Program-made: the position numbers and the translations under genes
In this document: piece by piece, positions 54,801 to 60,800 of the stretch
Layout of the letters: the number at the start of each line of letters is the position of its first letter
How positions within the stretch are numbered: position 1 is the first letter of the stretch
From: Siphonodentalium dalli
Lineage: Eukaryota; Mollusca; Scaphopoda; Gadilida; Siphonodentaliidae
Length of the DNA: 64,000 nt
Assembly: GCA_032622095.1 (NCBI GenBank)
Contig: CP136069.1
Location: 85,272,958 to 85,336,957 of the forward strand
Direction: 5' to 3'
The notes under the pieces: model-generated
What the model was told of the DNA's origin: nothing
The model's database searches: none
Seen by the model: only the letters and a program-made list of their open reading frames with translations

Positions 54801-57800
54801 AACAACTACAACCACAACAACACCAACAACTCCAACCACTACGACACCAACAACTACAACCACAACGACACCAACAACTACAACAACGACCACACCAACG
54901 ACTACAACCACCATACCAACAACTACAACCACAACGACACCAACAACTACAACCACAACGACACCAACAACTACAACCACTACGACACCAACAACTACAA
55001 CCACAACGACACCAACAACTACAACCACGATCACACCAACCACTACAACCACAACGCCAACAACTACAACCACGACAAAACCAACAACCACCACCACAAC
55101 CACACCAACAACTACAACCACAACCACCCCGACAACTACAACAACAACACCAACAACTACAACCACGACAATACCAACAACTACAACCACAACGACACCA
55201 ACAACTACAACCACAACGACACCAAAAACTACAACCACAACGACACCAACAACTACAACCACAACGACACCAACAACTACAACCACAACGCCAACAACTA
55301 CAACCACGACCACACCAACCTCTACAACCACTACCACACCAACAACTACAACCACGACCACACCAACAACTACAACCACAACAACACCAACAACTCCAAC
55401 CACAACGACACCAACAACTACAACCACGACCACACCAACGACTACAACCACAACACCAACAACTACAACCACCACCACACCAACAACTACAACCACAACG
55501 ACACCAACAACTACAACCACTACGACACCAACAACTACAACCACAACGACACCAACAACTACAACCACGATCACACCAACGATTACAACCACAACGCCAA
55601 CAACTACAACCACAACAAAACCAACAACCACCACCACAACCACACCAACAACTACAACCACAACCACCCCGACAACTACAACAACAACACCAACAACTAC
55701 AACCACGACCATACCAACAACTACAACCACAACTACAATCACAACGACACCAAAAACTACAACCACAACGACACCAACAACTACAACCACAACGACACCA
55801 ACAACTACAACCACTACGCCAACAACTACAACCACTACGACACCGACAACTACAACCACAACCACACCGACAACTACAACCACAACCATACCAACAACTA
55901 CCACCACAACCACACCAACGACAACAACCACGACGCCAACAACTATAACAACATCAACACCAGCAACTACAACCACAACCACACCAACAACTACAACCAC
56001 AACGACACCAACAAGTCCAACCACTACGACACCAACAACTACAACCACAACGACACCAACAACTACAGCCACGACCACACCAACAACTACAACCACAACC
56101 ACACCGACAACTACAACCACAACACCAACAACTACAACCACAACCACACCAACAACTACAACCGCGACCATACCAACAACTACAACCACAACGACACCAA
56201 CAACCACCACCACAACCACACCAACAACTACAACCACAACCACCCCGACAACTACAACAACAACACCAACAACTACAACCACGACCATACCAACAACTAC
56301 AACCACAACGACACCAACAACTACAACCACAACGACACCAAAAACTACAACCACAACGACACCAACAACTACAACCACAACGACACCAACAACTACAACC
56401 ACAACGCCAACAACTACAACCACGACCACACCAACCTCTACAACCACTACCACACCAACAACTACAACCACGACCACACCAACAACTACAACCACAACAA
56501 TACCAACAACTCCAACCACAACGACACCAACAACTACAACCACGACCACACCAACGACTACAACCACAACACCAACAACTACAACCACCACCACACCAAC
56601 AACTACAACCACAACGACACCAACAACTACAACCACTACGACACCAACAACTACAACCACAACGACACCAACAACTACAACCACGATCACACCAACGATT
56701 ACAACCACAACGCCAACAACTACAACCACAACAAAACCAACAACCACCACCACAACCACACCAACAACTACAACCACAACCACCCCGACAACTACAACAA
56801 CAACACCAACAACTACAACCACGACCATACCAACAACTACAACCACAACGACACCAACAACTACAACCACAACGACACCAAAAACTACAACCACAACGAC
56901 ACCAACAACTACAACCACAACGACACCAACAACTACAACCACTACGCCAACAACTACAACCACTACGACACCGACAACTACAACCACAACCACACCGACA
57001 ACTACAACCACAACCATACCAACAACTACCACCACAACCACACCAACGACAACAACCACGACGCCAACAACTATAACAACATCAACACCAGCAACTACAA
57101 CCACAACCACACCAACAACTACAACCACAACGACACCAACAAGTCCAACCACTACGACACCAACAACTACAACCACAACGACACCAACAACTACAGCCAC
57201 GACCACACCAACAACTACAACCACAACCACACCGACAACTACAACCACAACACCAACAACTACAACCACAACCACACCAACAACTACAACCACGACCATA
57301 CCAACAACTACAACCACAACGACACCAACAACTACAACGACAACGACACCAACAACTACAACCACAACGACACCAACAACTACAACCACGACATCACCAA
57401 CGACTACAACCACAACTCCAACAACCACAACCACGACCACACCAACAACTACAACCACTACCACACCAAAAACTACAACCACGACCACACCAACAACTTC
57501 AACCACAACGCCAACAACTACAACCACAACAACACCAACAACTCCAACCACTACGACACCAACAACTACAACCACAACGACACCAACAACTACGACCACG
57601 CCAACGACTACAACCACAACACCAACAACTACAACCACGACCACACCAACGACTACAACCACAACGCCAACAACTACAACCACGACCACACCAATAACTA
57701 CAACCACTACCACACCAACCACTACAACCACAACGCCAACAACTACAACCACAACGGCACCAACAACTCCAACCTCTACGAAACCAACAACTTCAATCAC

Positions 57801-60800
57801 AACGACACCAACAACTACAACCACGACCACACCAACAACTACAACCACAACCACACCGACAACTACAACCACGACACCAACAACTACAACCACAACAACA
57901 CCAACAACTCCAACCACTACGACACCAACAACTACAACCACAACGACACCAACAACTACAACAACGACCACGACAACACCAACAACTACAACCACTACCA
58001 CACCAACAACTACAACCACGACCACACCAACAACTACAACCACAACGCCAACAACTACAACCACAACAACACCAACAACTCCAACCACTACGACACCAAC
58101 AACTACAACCACAACGACACCAACAACTACAACAACGACCACACCAACGACTACAACCACCACACCAACAACTACAACCACAATGACACCAACAACTACA
58201 ACCACAACGACACCAACAACTACAACCACTACGACACCAACAACTACAACCACAACGACACCAACAACTACAACCACGATCACACCAACCACTACAACCA
58301 CAACGCCAACAACTACAACCACGACAAAACCAACAACCACCACCACAACCACACCAACAACTACAACCACAACCACCCCGACAACTACAACAACAACACC
58401 AACAACTACAACCACGACCATACCAACAACTACAACCACAACGACACCAACAACTACAACCACAACGACACCAAAAACTACAACCACAACGACACCAACA
58501 ACTACAACCACAACGACACCAACAACTACAACCACAACGCCAACAACTACAACCACGACCACACCAACCTCTACAACCACTACCACACCAACAACTACAA
58601 CCACGACCACACCAACAACTACAACCACAACAACACCAACAACTCCAACCACAACGACACCAACAACTACAACCACGACCACACCAACGACTACAACCAC
58701 AACACCAACAACTACAACCACCACCACACCAACAACTACAACCACAACGACACCAACAACTACAACCACTACGACACCAACAACTACAACCACAACGACA
58801 CCAACAACTACAACCACGATCACACCAACGATTACAACCACAACGCCAACAACTACAACCACGACAAAACCAACAACCACCACCACAACCACACCAACAA
58901 CTACAACCACAACCACCCCGACAACTACAACAACAACACCAACAACTACAACCACGACCATACCAACAACTACAACCACAACGACACCAACAACTACAAC
59001 CACAACGACAACAAAAACTACAACCACAACGACACCAACAACTACAACCACAACGACACCAACAACTACAACCGCGACCACACCAACGACTACAACCACA
59101 ACGCCAACAACTACAACCACGACCACACCAACAACTAAAACCACTACCACACCAACAACTACAACTACGACCACACCAACAACACCAACCACTACAACGA
59201 CACCAACAACTACAACCACTACGCCAACAACTACAACCACTACGACACCGACAACTACAACCACAACCACACCGACAACTACAACCACAACCATACCAAC
59301 AACTACCACCACAACCACACCAACGACAACAACCACGACGCCAACAACTATAACCACATCAACACCAGCAACTACAACCACAACCACACCAACAACTACA
59401 ACCACAACAACTACAACCACAACGACGCCGACAACTACAACTACTGCGGCACCAACGACTACAACCACAACGCCAACAACTACAACCACAACGACACCAA
59501 CAACCACAACCAAACCAACGACTACAACCACGACCACACCAACAACTACAACCACTACGACACCAACAACCACAACCACAACGACGCCAACTACTACAAC
59601 CACTACGACACCAACAACCACAACCACAACGACACCAACTACTACAACCACTACGACACCAACAACTACGACAACGACCACGCCAACAACTACAACCACA
59701 ACACCAACAACTACAACTACGACCACGCCAACAACTACAACCGCGACCACGCCAACAACTACAACCATAACAACACCAACAACTACAACCACAACGACAC
59801 CAACAACTACAACTACGACCACGCCAACAACTACAACCACAACGCCAACAACTATAACCACAACGACACCAACGACCACAACAACTACTACTACGCTGGC
59901 AACAACGACCACACCTCCTCCGTTCACATGTGATGCATCTCAGTTCCAGTGTGCGTCCATTAATATGTGTATCGACCAAGAATCTGTGTGTGATGGATTT
60001 TGTCACTGCGTTGGTGGATGTTCCGACGAAAATACCCCCTCGTGTGGTGAGTCACCAGATGATTGTAACTCATATTAACGTTTTTATGATTCATAGTTTT
60101 CGTGACGTTATGCTTCTAATAATGCTTACGTTGCTGGTCATTCTACATATACATATTTATGTTTATGACAGTGGAATATTAAATCTTTTTAGAAACGCTT
60201 CGACGGAATGTTTTCACATATCGAAGGCAACTATGATAGCTCAAATGTCTAACCATATTTTGTTACTCATTCAACTTCGCAGTATCGCGTGCTTTTTGGG
60301 GAATATTCCTGTTATGGTTTGCATTGTTAAACCTTGTTTTTTTGCAGCGCTTAGAACTTGTACAGACGAGGAAACAGAGCTGCCAACATGCACAGTGAAT
60401 GGTGATAGTCATCCTTGCATACAGAACCAGTTATTATGTGATGGTACTCCATATTGTGAGGGTGGAGAGGATGAACTTGATTGTGGTAAGGTTACTAAAT
60501 TAACCACCAACTTCATCTCAATGTGCTTTTCCGATTAGCACATGGCCAGTTCGATAAGTAATGAGAGTTTATTCAAGCTCAGTGAAGTGAGTACATTTAA
60601 AGCAATGGACACTCATACTGAGTTCGTGCCTCCAGAACTCTGACATATAGTTTGCGACATAAAGTCACAACATCCATTATGTGTCCGTTGATGAATGAGT
60701 GTCCAAGCTTTAACAACGATTCGCGATTCTCTTTTCAGTGTCAACATCTCCACCGTCCATATTACCAGGAACCGAAGAACCAATACGTAAGTTGATTATA

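Noticed and set aside
53268-59927. A 2,219-residue antisense open frame of VVVVVVG repeats
   Set aside because: It is the reverse complement of the Thr/Pro repeat. Codons made of A and C cannot give stops when reversed in this register. The plus frame has a matching splice phase, a fused LDLa domain and correct flanking exons.
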